Source: JBQTGK01 sp052400665 (GTDB lineage Bacteria > Bacteroidota > Bacteroidia > Bacteroidales > Marinifilaceae). Taken from it: a stretch of 64,000 bases of DNA. This document shows positions 25,613-34,105 of the stretch, piece after piece. The position numbers were made by a program, and so were the translations under genes. Position 1 is the stretch's first letter. Each line of letters opens with the position of its first letter. Below the pieces are notes generated by a model. It was not told the origin of the DNA. It was given only the letters and a program-made list of their open reading frames with translations, and did not search any database. The DNA lies in NCBI GenBank assembly GCA_052400665.1, contig JBQTGK010000005.1, one strand, 5' to 3'.

Positions 25613-26116
25613 TTAAAACAGAGTATATTTTAAATTGATAAAGCGCATTATATCTTCAACTTCTAAAGATACTTCTTCAATTATTTCTTCAATTTCTCCA
25701 CCAAATATTTTTCCCATAATGGCTCCATTCATGGTTGATACAAATACTTGGCCATCTGATTTTTCATAAACGGCGAACGATTTTGGCATCATATTACCAA
25801 TTTTCTTTCTTTTATCGGAAGCAAGCATTTTAGCTGAAAATCCTGCATGACAATACTTAATAATTTTATATTTTCCAATTCCTTTTCCACCATTTATTAA
25901 TATTTCTCTGTTCTGATCGATAACAGTGCTAACATGCCAACCTGCTTTTGAATTAATACGCTGGTTTATTACTTCAACCGTTTTATCGAAAGGATAGGGG
26001 CTTTTTAATTCTTTAATCATCATCTCACCCGAAGATATGCTTAAGGTGATTCCGGAAAATATAATGCCTGCAAAAAATCCCAGGATAACTGATGCTATTA
26101 TAAGTATATGTTTCAT
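25613..26116 (-). CDS. Membrane-anchored DUF302 protein
   Basis: 167 residues. An N-terminal membrane helix (about 4-26) precedes a DUF302 domain with SPYPFDKTVEVINQRINSKAGWHVSTVIDQ, CHAGFSAKMLASDKRKKIGNMMPKSFAVY and a C-terminal MGKIFGGEIEEIIEEV. DUF302 domains occur in exported proteins near sulfur or anaerobic redox genes. It starts 11 nt after the channel gene ends, so both are likely one transcript. Confidence 0.85.
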   Translation of the reverse strand: MKHILIIASVILGFFAGIIFSGITLSISSGEMMIKELKSPYPFDKTVEVINQRINSKAGWHVSTVIDQNREILINGGKGIGKYKIIKYCHAGFSAKMLASDKRKKIGNMMPKSFAVYEKSDGQVFVSTMNGAIMGKIFGGEIEEIIEEVSLEVEDIMRFINLKYTLF

Positions 26117-26127
26117 TTTTTAATTTA

Positions 26128-27078
26128 TTAGTCTTCGTTTACACATATTTCGCCTTTTCTTATTTTGCCAATAGTTTTCCAGGCCACAAAGCTTATTGTT
26201 GCAATGGCTATTGTTATGAAAAAGAAAGACAGGTATTTATAAATATTTTCGTGAGTAATTTGAAAGGCTACAACCGATGCAATGGTAATGGCCATTAGTG
26301 GAAAAGTAAATGCCCACCATGAAATAAAAAATTCAAGTTTTTCGAAGCTTTTATGCAATACCAATAGTAAGGCCACAAAAAAGTAGGCTATAAACAATAG
26401 AAAAACTGCAAAAGTATCCCAGCTTTGCATTATTCTTATGTAGGATATAAATCCTATGGCAGGAGGTGCAATTAGAATAAATAAGGTTGGAACAAATTTT
26501 TGTGGTAGCTGATTGTGAAAAATTGCTCTGTTTAAAAATATGGTGAACAGAATCATCCAAAAGAATAAGCCGAGTGCAAAATAGAAAAACGAAAATGCTT
26601 TTGGCATGTACTCAACTCCTGCAATTGGAATGAGCATATTACCAACAATTGGAATAAACCAGGCTGGATTCATAAATTTAATTTCGATATTATTTTGTAT
26701 CCAGTAAGCTATTGTGTACATCATAAATAAGGTATGTACAATGGTTCCTGTCCACCAAAACACCATCGATAAAAAGGGCCAAAAATTCATGAATGCTATC
26801 GATAGTAGTAGAATTGAAATTGAAAAAGCTGAGAAAAAGTTTATCCTGATTCTGTGATTAAAATCTATTTTCACCTGTTCGAAATGCTTTACAGCTTTTA
26901 ATCCATAGAGAAAGGATATTCCTAAAAAAAGAACAAAGCTTGTGAATAGTAAAACTTCGTAAAATATTTTAGGCAGCCATTGCATGTGGTAAAACTTTGC
27001 AAAAACAATGCTTAAACCAGCAAGTCCCATTATTATAGCAAAAGCGGTAATGGGGAAATATTTTAATTTTTCTTTCAT
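26128..27078 (-). CDS. SLAC1/TehA-family anion channel or transporter
   Basis: 316 residues with ten hydrophobic helices and TDT/SLAC1-family features: KYFPITAFAIIMGLAGLSIVFAKF at the N-terminus and AGVEYMPKAFSFFYFALGLFFWMILF in the middle. Family members are anion channels or the TehA tellurite/C4-dicarboxylate group; in bacteria they may pass sulfite or other anions. The DUF302 gene follows after 11 nt. Substrate unknown. Confidence 0.85.
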   Translation of the reverse strand: MKEKLKYFPITAFAIIMGLAGLSIVFAKFYHMQWLPKIFYEVLLFTSFVLFLGISFLYGLKAVKHFEQVKIDFNHRIRINFFSAFSISILLLSIAFMNFWPFLSMVFWWTGTIVHTLFMMYTIAYWIQNNIEIKFMNPAWFIPIVGNMLIPIAGVEYMPKAFSFFYFALGLFFWMILFTIFLNRAIFHNQLPQKFVPTLFILIAPPAIGFISYIRIMQSWDTFAVFLLFIAYFFVALLLVLHKSFEKLEFFISWWAFTFPLMAITIASVVAFQITHENIYKYLSFFFITIAIATISFVAWKTIGKIRKGEICVNED

Positions 27079-27117
27079 TTGTAAGTTATTGATATAAAAT
27101 GATTTCTGCTTGGTTTA

Positions 27118-27480
27118 TCAGTAAACATTTGTGGCAAGAAGGACTAAAGTGCAGGCTCTTTCAGCTTTAATGTTTAAAGTAGTTAGCTTCTCTTCAAAAT
27201 CAGGGTTTTCCGTTCCCGGATTAAAAATTACTCTGCGAGGATGTAAGTCGATAATGTACTGGTAATATTTGTCCTGATTTTTTGCCGATACGTAAAGAGT
27301 AACTGTATCAACATCGGTATAAGCCACTTGCTGTTTTGTTATTTCATGATTAAAAAGTGTGCCGGCACGATTTCCCAGCATATAAATTTCATGATTGTTA
27401 GCCAGTAATTTTTCAGCTGCTTTATAAGAGTATCGCTCAGGTTTTAGGCTGGCGCCAATTATTAATGTTTTATTGTTCAT
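27118..27480 (-). CDS. CoA-binding-domain protein
   Basis: 120 residues forming a single CoA-binding Rossmann domain: KTLIIGASLKPERYSYKAAEKLLANNHEIYMLG, VDTVTLYVSAKNQDKYYQYI, and RRVIFNPGTENPDFE. Stand-alone domains of this kind are common and unassigned. It lies 23 nt after the NifX-like gene on the same strand. Confidence 0.88.
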   Translation of the reverse strand: MNNKTLIIGASLKPERYSYKAAEKLLANNHEIYMLGNRAGTLFNHEITKQQVAYTDVDTVTLYVSAKNQDKYYQYIIDLHPRRVIFNPGTENPDFEEKLTTLNIKAERACTLVLLATNVY

Positions 27481-27503
27481 CTATTTAAAAATTTTATAGT
27501 TTT

Positions 27504-27941
27504 CTATTTAATCGGAATTTTTGCTATTCCGGTATTTATCGAAAAAAGCCTGTATTCTGTCGGATTAATCTCTAGTTCATCAATAATCCATTTCATATTT
27601 GCCAATAGCATTTCAAATGCATTTTCTGTTTTGCAATTGTGTAAGGCAACAGGAATAAAATATTTGTTAATCATTTTAATATTCAGACCAAATTGAGGCG
27701 ATACCAGTACCTGAACTTTATTTTTCTTAAGGAGCTTAATAATTGATTTTCCTTTTTCTTTAGAACCATGAATGTTTTTCTCATCCAGATTTTTAAAAGT
27801 ATTTATCTGATGCGAAATCAGTGAAAACTGACCATTACAATATTCATAAATCAGATATTTATCAACATCGCCAAAGTGTTGTTTTGCAAACTCATTTGCG
27901 TTGTTTACAGCAAATGCAAATATTATTTTGGAATTAATCAT
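27504..27941 (-). CDS. NifX/NifB-C-like (dinitrogenase Fe-Mo cofactor biosynthesis family) protein
   Basis: 145 residues with the NifX/VnfX ribonuclease-H-like fold: KIIFAFAVNNANEFAKQHFGDVDKYLIYEY, KKNKVQVLVSPQFGLNIKMINKYFIPV. Family members bind FeMo-cofactor precursors or other metal clusters, and short stand-alone ones are common in anaerobes without nitrogenase. No nif gene is in the window, so nitrogen fixation is not implied. It is the first gene of the minus-strand block divergent from the Crp/Fnr regulator. Confidence 0.82.
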   Translation of the reverse strand: MINSKIIFAFAVNNANEFAKQHFGDVDKYLIYEYCNGQFSLISHQINTFKNLDEKNIHGSKEKGKSIIKLLKKNKVQVLVSPQFGLNIKMINKYFIPVALHNCKTENAFEMLLANMKWIIDELEINPTEYRLFSINTGIAKIPIK

Positions 27942-28107
27942 ACTACAGCTTTTGTTATTTGTTTTTAATCCAGATAAGAATACTGATGCAAAAATATTTA
28001 GTGTGACCTGTTAAGGCAAGAAAATGGGAGTGGGGTATTTCGCTATTGCAATTGTAATTTGATAGTTATTTTATGACGATATAATAATTCTCTTTCGTGA
28101 AATAGTG

Positions 28108-28137
28108 TTTGATTTTATGAAACGATAATTACATTTG
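28108..28137 (+). promoter_or_regulatory. Bacteroidota promoter of the Crp/Fnr-type gene
   Basis: TTTG (28108-28111), 18-nt spacer, TACATTTG (28130-28137): close to the TTTG-N19-TAnnTTTG consensus. Just upstream, TTTCGTGAAA (28093-28102) is a near-palindrome that could be a Crp/Fnr half-site pair. Confidence 0.6.
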
Positions 28138-28166
28138 TACAAGTTGAACCCTAAAAATCAAGTATA

Positions 28167-28856
28167 TTGAATTCAAAAAACGACAATATAGAAGATGCTG
28201 CAACAAGTTTCGATTGTTTTAAAAATCTGAATGTTGATGATTTAAAGATGATAAACGAAAAGAAAAAACAGCTTACTTTTTTTAGAGAGGAAACGGTGTT
28301 TAAGCAGGGTGCTTTTGCTTCGCATGTATTATTTGTGAATAAAGGTCTGGTTCGTATTTATTTGCAAACCAGTAGCAACAAGCAAATTAATATTCGTATA
28401 GCCAGGCAGGGCGATTTAATGGCTTTCTCGTCTATTTTCGGAATTGAAACTTATCTTTATTCGGCAATGGCATTAAAAGATTCTCAAATTTGTATGGTCG
28501 ATAAGGAAGCTTTAAAAAATTTATTGCTCAGAAATCCTGATTTTGCACTGCAAATTAATTCTAAGAATTGTGCCAACGAAAATAGGTATATCAATATTAT
28601 TCAGAATATTTCCTATAAACAAATGCGGGGAAAACTGGCTTCGGCTTTACTGTATTTATCTTCCGATGAGTTTAAGGATGAGGATGTTTATGAGTACCTA
28701 AGCCGACAGAACATTGCTGATTTTGCATCGATTAGTGTGGAAAGTGCAGTGAAATTTATTAAGGAATTTGAAAAGGAAAATATTATTTCGCTTAACGGGA
28801 AACGAATTGTAATTGAGGATAGAAAAACATTGGAGGAAATTAATCTTAGAGGTTAG
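28167..28856 (+). CDS. Crp/Fnr-family transcriptional regulator
   Basis: 229 residues from a TTG start 30 nt behind the -7 box; no in-frame ATG lies before the cNMP-binding domain, so TTG is preferred. Residues ~15-130 form the cNMP-binding-like domain (FREETVFKQGAFASHVLFVNKGLVRIYL), and ~150-225 a winged helix (YEYLSRQNIADFASISVESAVKFIKEFEKENIISLNG). The N-terminal cysteine cluster of true FNR is lacking. It is divergent from the DUF1847-to-NifX block and followed by a truncated globin, so it may respond to oxygen, NO or redox state and control both; this is inference. Confidence 0.9.
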   Translation: MNSKNDNIEDAATSFDCFKNLNVDDLKMINEKKKQLTFFREETVFKQGAFASHVLFVNKGLVRIYLQTSSNKQINIRIARQGDLMAFSSIFGIETYLYSAMALKDSQICMVDKEALKNLLLRNPDFALQINSKNCANENRYINIIQNISYKQMRGKLASALLYLSSDEFKDEDVYEYLSRQNIADFASISVESAVKFIKEFEKENIISLNGKRIVIEDRKTLEEINLRG

Positions 28857-28976
28857 CATCTAAATTATTTTTCGGTAATTGTATATAATTTACAAGTAAG
28901 TGGTTTTTTTATTCGTGAGAAGTTTATAATTTGAATAAAATTTAAGTTCCTATAGGATAAGATAAAATTGGAAAAA

Positions 28977-29408
28977 ATGGAATTAAAAATAAACGATTAT
29001 CAGTTTGGAGAAAGACCTGAGGTTACAAGACCTAAGCCCGAGATTTTAACAATTTTGGGAGAAAGTGGCATAAGAAAATTGGTTGATGATCATTATAATC
29101 TGCTAAAAAAGAGTGATTATAGTCCACTTTTTCCGCAAGAAGAAGAGGAATTTGAAGCTGCGAAATTGCGCTCATCAGATTTTTTTATTCAGATATTAGG
29201 TGGTCCTGAATATTTTAACCAAAACAGAGGACAACCAAAACTAATTTATCGTCATTCTAATTTTAAAATCACTAAAAAGGCAAGAATAGTTTGGCTGGAA
29301 TGTTACCAGCAGCTGTTGCCAAAACTAAATTTATCAGAAGAATTAATTCTTTCTTACTGGAATTATTTGAATATTTTTTCTGCCTGGATGGTAAATTCAA
29401 AGGAGTAA
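28977..29408 (+). CDS. Truncated (2/2) haemoglobin-like protein
   Basis: 143 residues from the ATG at 28977; an in-frame TTG at 28968 is an alternative. The globin C-half is clear: GGPEYFNQNRGQPKLIYRH with proximal His about 93, then FKITKKARIVWLECY with the conserved Trp. A ~20-residue N-terminal extension precedes the globin fold. Truncated globins bind O2 or NO. It follows the Crp/Fnr regulator on the same strand after 120 nt, which fits oxygen or nitrosative-stress handling. Confidence 0.85.
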   Translation: MELKINDYQFGERPEVTRPKPEILTILGESGIRKLVDDHYNLLKKSDYSPLFPQEEEEFEAAKLRSSDFFIQILGGPEYFNQNRGQPKLIYRHSNFKITKKARIVWLECYQQLLPKLNLSEELILSYWNYLNIFSAWMVNSKE

Positions 29409-29468
29409 AAATAAAATTAAAAGAAACCTAAGAAAAGACTTTTTAACCTAATAGTAGAAACTCAAATT

Positions 29469-29501
29469 AAAAAAGAGATCGCTAATGCAGATCTCTTTTT
29501 T
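29469..29501. terminator. Bidirectional intrinsic terminator
   Basis: Perfect 12-bp stem AAAAAAGAGATC / GATCTCTTTTTT with a 9-nt loop between the convergent globin and TM2-domain genes. Confidence 0.8.
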
Positions 29502-29507
29502 AATATT

Positions 29508-29732
29508 TTAGTTTTTAATATATAGCCCTTCTTTATCTTTAAAGCTGCCAACAGCTATAATAATAAAGTCGATAAGAGTCCAGATTCCAAATCCTCCAAG
29601 AGTTAATAGCATTAAAACTCCGGTTCCTATTTTGCCAGCATAAAAGCGGTGAACTCCAAGAGAACCCAGAAAGAAGCATAATAATAGCATTGCTACGAAG
29701 TTTTTTTCGCTTTTTTGATTTACGATTTCCAT
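29508..29732 (-). CDS. TM2-domain protein
   Basis: 74 residues with two membrane helices joined by the TM2 motif: FFLGSLGVHRFYAGKIGTGVLMLLTLGGFGIWTLIDFI (about 18-55). TM2 proteins are small inner-membrane proteins of unknown role. It is a single gene between two terminators. Confidence 0.9.
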   Translation of the reverse strand: MEIVNQKSEKNFVAMLLLCFFLGSLGVHRFYAGKIGTGVLMLLTLGGFGIWTLIDFIIIAVGSFKDKEGLYIKN

Positions 29733-29807
29733 AATTTAAAATTTGTATGTGTTAAACAATAATTAAAAATAGTAAAAAATATAATTAATTATATTATAAG
29801 TAGATAA

Positions 29808-29839
29808 AAAAAGCTACTGATAATTATCAGTAGCTTTTT
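29808..29839. terminator. Terminator downstream of queA
   Basis: 32-nt perfect palindrome with arms AAAAAGCTACTGATAA and TTATCAGTAGCTTTTT, ending 20 nt after the queA stop on the minus strand and ahead of the TM2 gene. Confidence 0.8.
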
Positions 29840-29859
29840 GTTTTCAAAAGAAATATCTT

Positions 29860-30909
29860 TTAGATGATTAGCATTGCATCACCATAAGTTCCAAATCTGT
29901 ATTTTTCTTTAATTGCTTCTTCATAAGCAGCCATTACATTATCGTATCCACCAAAAGCACAGGCCATCATCATTAAAGTAGAAAGTGGCAAGTGGAAATT
30001 GGTAACCATTCTATTGGGTACATGAAAATCATAAGGAGGGAAAATAAATTTATTTGTCCATCCTTCGAAAGGTTTTAAAGTACCCATTGTAGATACTGAG
30101 CTTTCCAAAGTTCTCATTACGGTAGTTCCTACTGCACAAACATTTTTCTTCTTTTTCTTTGCAGTATTTACTTTTTCAACAGCTTCATCTTCAATAAAGA
30201 TTTGCTCCGAATCCATTTTGTGTTTGGTTAAATCTTCAACATCAACATTTCTAAAGTTACCCAAACCAACATGTAAGGTTACTTCTGCAAAGTCGACTCC
30301 TTTAATTTCCAAACGCTTCATTAGTTCGCGGCTAAAATGCATTCCTGCAGTTGGAGCAGCAACAGCACCTTCGTGCTTGGCAAAAATGGTTTGGTAACGT
30401 TCTGCATCTTCTGGTTCTACCGAGCGATCGATAAATTTAGGAAGAGGAGTTTCTCCCAATCCGAAAAGTGTATTTTTAAAATCCTCGTAAGGACCATCGT
30501 AAAGAAAACGTAATGTTCTACCTCTTGAGGTGGTATTATCGATTACTTCGGCAACCAACAAATCGTCTTCACCAAAATAAAGTTTATTACCAATTCTGAT
30601 TTTACGAGCAGGATCAACCAAAACGTCCCATAATCGTTGTTCACGATTTAATTCTCTCAATAAAAATACTTCAATTTCTGCTCCGGTTTTTTCTTTATTT
30701 CCGTATAAACGAGCAGGAAATACTTTGGTATTGTTAAACACCATCACATCTTCATCGTCGAAATATTCGATTAAATCTTTAAAGATTTTGTGTTCAATTT
30801 CTCCTGTATCTTTGTGAAGTACCATTAAGCGAGACTCATCTCTGTTATAGGCTGGATGTAAAGCAATAAGTTCTGTAGGTAATTTATACTTAAACTTAGA
30901 TAACTTCAT
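29860..30909 (-). CDS. queA: tRNA preQ1(34) S-adenosylmethionine ribosyltransferase-isomerase
   Basis: 349 residues, full length for QueA. Typical motifs are ELIALHPAYNRDESRLMVLHKDTG, DVMVFNNTKVFPARLYG, AAPTAGMHFSRELMKRL and TLHVGLGNFR. It transfers and isomerises the ribosyl part of SAM to make epoxyqueuosine in the wobble position of GUN-decoding tRNAs. It is the last gene of the ftsX-DUF3098-uppP-truB-queA block, an arrangement common in Bacteroidota. Confidence 0.97.
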   Translation of the reverse strand: MKLSKFKYKLPTELIALHPAYNRDESRLMVLHKDTGEIEHKIFKDLIEYFDDEDVMVFNNTKVFPARLYGNKEKTGAEIEVFLLRELNREQRLWDVLVDPARKIRIGNKLYFGEDDLLVAEVIDNTTSRGRTLRFLYDGPYEDFKNTLFGLGETPLPKFIDRSVEPEDAERYQTIFAKHEGAVAAPTAGMHFSRELMKRLEIKGVDFAEVTLHVGLGNFRNVDVEDLTKHKMDSEQIFIEDEAVEKVNTAKKKKKNVCAVGTTVMRTLESSVSTMGTLKPFEGWTNKFIFPPYDFHVPNRMVTNFHLPLSTLMMMACAFGGYDNVMAAYEEAIKEKYRFGTYGDAMLII

Positions 30910-30991
30910 AAGGCTGACTGACTTTTATGTTATATTTTTTGATAATCGGAAAATGCAAAGCTCTCCTTTTTACGAAAAAGTTGCAAGATAG

Positions 30992-31696
30992 TTATAAATT
31001 TTCTAAGAATTTTATAAAATCTTCAATTTCAATAGCATCGTCGATCTTAAAATCGCCGATTTGAGTGCGCTGCAGTGCTGTTAAATGTGCACCACTTTTT
31101 AATGCCTTCCCAATATCACGGGCTAAGGCTCTTATATAAGTTCCTTTGCTACAGACTACTCTTATTTTTAAAATGTTTTTTTCAAATTCTAAAATTTCGA
31201 TATCATCTATAACAAGTGTCTTTTTTTTAATCTCAACTTCCTGACCTTTTCGGGCATATTCGTAGGCACGTTTTCCATTTACTTTTACTGCCGAATAATC
31301 TGGAGGACGTTGTTCTATGGTTCCAATAAATCCTTTTAGGACTTCGCTAATCAATTCTTGATTAATGTGTTGAGTTGGGTGTTCTTGATCTATTTCTGTT
31401 TCAAGATCGAATGATGGCGTTGTTGCTCCTAATTGAAGTGTAGCAATGTACTCTTTTACTTGTGACTGATATGTTTCGATTTGTTTGGTATATTTTCCAA
31501 CACAAACAATCATTAAGCCAGTTGCTAAAGGATCTAAAGTTCCGGCATGTCCAACCTTAATTTTTTTCACACGGAGTTTATGCTTGATTTTGTGCTTTAT
31601 TTTGTTCACCAAATCAAACGAAGTCCATTCGTAAGGTTTGTTCAGAAGAATAAAAGCTCCTTGTTGAAAATCATTATCGGTTTCGAATCGAATCAT
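30992..31696 (-). CDS. truB: tRNA pseudouridine(55) synthase
   Basis: 234 residues. The catalytic motif is GHAGTLDPLATGLM (Asp in TLDP) and the conserved PPDYSAVKVNGKRAYEYAR, SKGTYIRALARDIG segments are present. TruB makes pseudouridine-55 in the T loop of tRNAs. The C-terminal PUA domain is short, as in many Bacteroidota. It follows uppP by 39 nt. Confidence 0.97.
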   Translation of the reverse strand: MIRFETDNDFQQGAFILLNKPYEWTSFDLVNKIKHKIKHKLRVKKIKVGHAGTLDPLATGLMIVCVGKYTKQIETYQSQVKEYIATLQLGATTPSFDLETEIDQEHPTQHINQELISEVLKGFIGTIEQRPPDYSAVKVNGKRAYEYARKGQEVEIKKKTLVIDDIEILEFEKNILKIRVVCSKGTYIRALARDIGKALKSGAHLTALQRTQIGDFKIDDAIEIEDFIKFLENL

Positions 31697-31735
31697 CTAC
31701 AGTCAAATTTTAAAAAGAAAAGGCCTTTTTTTTAA

Positions 31736-32524
31736 TTAGCCTGCAAAAATAGCAAATACTCCGATAATCAGGCAATAAATTGCAAAATAGATTAGTTTCC
31801 CTTTTTTTACCAGTTTTATCATCCAGCTACAAGCGAGTAATCCCGACAGAAAAGCAGCAAGGAAACCAACAATTAAAGGAGTTGTTTCCAAAGATCCAGT
31901 TGATGTAAATTCACCACTTAAAAGGCTTAAAATATTTTCGCCGATAATGGGTACTAAAACCATTAGGAATGAGAATTTAGCGATATCGGCTTTTTTATTG
32001 CCCAGTAACAGACCTGTTGCAATTGTTGCGCCCGAACGAGAAATACCCGGAAGAATGGCACAGGTTTGAGCCAAACCTATTATAAAAGCATCCTTAAAAG
32101 AGATTTCTTTATCTTTCTGTTTTGCGTAATAGGTAAAGCCTAGTAATGTTGCGGTAATTAAAAGCATAATACCAACGAGTAGTAAAATTCTTTCGGTATT
32201 AAAAAGTGTTTCTACTTCATCCTTAAAAAAGACTCCAACAATTCCGATCGGAATCATAGAAAGAGCAATTTTAGCGATATATTGTGTTGATTCGTTCCAT
32301 TCAAAACTTAGAACATCGGTGAACAGAGCCAGAATATCTTTTCGAAATACAAGTATAGTACTTAGTACTGTAGCGCCATGAACAATTACCGTAAATGCAA
32401 GGTTATTTTCGGCATTTACTCCCAAAAGGGCTTTTCCTAATTCAAGGTGACCACTACTACTAACGGGTAAAAATTCAGTAAGTCCCTGGAGTATTCCAAG
32501 GATTAGGGCTTCTATCCAAGTCAT
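31736..32524 (-). CDS. uppP: Undecaprenyl-diphosphatase
   Basis: 262 residues with eight or so membrane helices and both signature motifs of UppP/BacA: GLTEFLPVSSSGHLELG at the N-terminus and PGISRSGATIATGLLLG in the middle. It recycles undecaprenyl diphosphate to the carrier lipid for cell-wall and surface polymers, and can give bacitracin resistance. Confidence 0.97.
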   Translation of the reverse strand: MTWIEALILGILQGLTEFLPVSSSGHLELGKALLGVNAENNLAFTVIVHGATVLSTILVFRKDILALFTDVLSFEWNESTQYIAKIALSMIPIGIVGVFFKDEVETLFNTERILLLVGIMLLITATLLGFTYYAKQKDKEISFKDAFIIGLAQTCAILPGISRSGATIATGLLLGNKKADIAKFSFLMVLVPIIGENILSLLSGEFTSTGSLETTPLIVGFLAAFLSGLLACSWMIKLVKKGKLIYFAIYCLIIGVFAIFAG

Positions 32525-32631
32525 ATTAAGTAAATGAGTAAATTTGTGATTTTGTGTGTTTGTACTTCAGAAAATGGGTGAATTCGTAATTGAAAAATGA
32601 CATTTGGATACCTTCCAAATTCACATATTTA

Positions 32632-32877
32632 CTAGTTTACATCTTTTGGCTTTTTCATGATGGCATAAATTTCGAAAGCAAAACCGAAAAGAACCACCAT
32701 AGGCGCAAGAGTAATCCGTCTAAAACTAAAAATACTTTCGTCAAACACGTTTGGATCATCGGAACCACCGCCCATCATCAATAAAAATCCGATAATGATG
32801 ATTGCAAATCCTATTACAATAAGTTTGTAGTTCTCTTTTCCAAGAGCAAAACCAGGTTTATTATCTTGTTTATTCAT
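32632..32877 (-). CDS. DUF3098 membrane protein
   Basis: 81 residues with two membrane helices separated by a GGGSDDPNVFDESIFSFRRITLAP loop, the DUF3098 signature. The family is almost confined to Bacteroidota and normally lies between ftsX and uppP, as here. Function unknown, presumably linked to cell envelope work. Confidence 0.9.
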   Translation of the reverse strand: MNKQDNKPGFALGKENYKLIVIGFAIIIIGFLLMMGGGSDDPNVFDESIFSFRRITLAPMVVLFGFAFEIYAIMKKPKDVN

Positions 32878-33005
32878 GTTTTCAAATTTTTCAAAAGCAA
32901 GGTCAAAAGTACAATAAAGTATTTGTAATGCCTAGTTTATTAGTTAGTACTTATGTCCTTTAAAAAAGTATTAAGTTTTAATATTTACTTTACAGGTTAT
33001 AACTT

Positions 33006-33878
33006 TTAGTAAAGCGATCGGGATTCAAGATTTAGATATTTGTTAACTGCAAAAAGTGTGGATATCCATGTAATAAGTAACCCTAAGAAAATGATTAACA
33101 GAAATAAAACTCCCAGCATTTCTATATTACTAAACGTGATTACCTGGCTTAATTCTTTTTGCGATAGGTAGATAACTCCTGAGAGCATTGCGTTTGCAAT
33201 TAGGGCTCCTAAAATTCCGTGAAGCAGGCTTTTCCCCATAAATGGTTTTCGAATAAATCCTCTTGTTGCACCAACCAGTTGCATGGTGTTAATAATAAAT
33301 CGCTGCGAGTAAATCGATAATCGTATGGTATTGTTAATTAAAGTAAATGAAATTAGAAAAAGCAATCCGCTAAAAGCGAGAATAATTAAGCTGATTCGTT
33401 TTACATTTTCGTTTACTAAATTAACCAGTGATTTTTGGTAATAAATTTCTTGAACCTGAGAATATCGGGTAAAATCTTTTTCGATAAAAGCGATACTATC
33501 GGGATTGGCATATTGTGCATATAGTTTTACATCGATCGTTGCTTTTAGAGGGTTGTAACCCAGAAAGGAAATAAAATCTTCGCCCAATTCTTTTTGAAGT
33601 TCTTTGGCGGCAGTTTGCTTGTCTACAAATTCGGTTGCTTTTACATATTCGGTAGCATCCAGAGTTTTTTGTAATTTTCTTATTTCAACTTCTTTAACAT
33701 TATCTTTTAAAATAATTGAGACTCCAATATTTTCTTTAACGTAATTCGATAGCTGATTTGCATTTAAAATCAGTAAGCCCATAAGTCCCAACATGAATAA
33801 TACCAGCGAGATACTGATAACCGAAGTGATGTATGAGGAGCGAAGCCTGCGTTTTGTTCCTTTTTCTTTTTGAGCCAT
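33006..33878 (-). CDS. ftsX: Cell-division ABC transporter permease FtsX
   Basis: 290 residues with the FtsX layout: one N-terminal helix (about 20-40), an outside domain (about 45-165, NVKEVEIRKLQKTLDATEYVKATEFVDKQTAA), then three membrane helices (NTMQLVGATRGFIRKPFMGKSLLHGILGAL between them). With FtsE it controls peptidoglycan hydrolases during division; ftsE is not adjacent. First gene of the housekeeping block. Confidence 0.95.
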   Translation of the reverse strand: MAQKEKGTKRRLRSSYITSVISISLVLFMLGLMGLLILNANQLSNYVKENIGVSIILKDNVKEVEIRKLQKTLDATEYVKATEFVDKQTAAKELQKELGEDFISFLGYNPLKATIDVKLYAQYANPDSIAFIEKDFTRYSQVQEIYYQKSLVNLVNENVKRISLIILAFSGLLFLISFTLINNTIRLSIYSQRFIINTMQLVGATRGFIRKPFMGKSLLHGILGALIANAMLSGVIYLSQKELSQVITFSNIEMLGVLFLLIIFLGLLITWISTLFAVNKYLNLESRSLY

Positions 33879-34065
33879 ATTGCAAATTTTAAATCGATTA
33901 GAATATGTAAATTAATGCACACATGCGAAAATACAATTTTTTGCTGAAAAGCTTCGGGTTAAGACTTACAAGTTTTGCGTGTTAGTATTGGTTGGTTCAA
34001 TTTACAATTCAAAGTTTCTAAATCACAAAATTACTCATTCACACATTGGCACATTCCTTTTTTGT

Positions 34066-34073
34066 TAAATTTG
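34066..34073 (+). promoter_or_regulatory. -7 promoter box inside the longest flippase frame
   Basis: TAAATTTG matches TAnnTTTG, with a TTG 17 nt upstream. If used, transcription begins near 34080, behind the two upstream in-frame TTG codons (34046 and 34076). This favours the TTG at 34106 as the flippase start. Confidence 0.5.
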
Positions 34074-34105
34074 CTTTGAATTCACCTCTAAACAAACAAA
34101 ATACA

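Noticed and set aside
27504..27941. Evidence for nitrogen fixation from the NifX-like gene
   Set aside because: Stand-alone NifX/NifB-C domains are common in anaerobes, and no nif structural or assembly gene is in the window.
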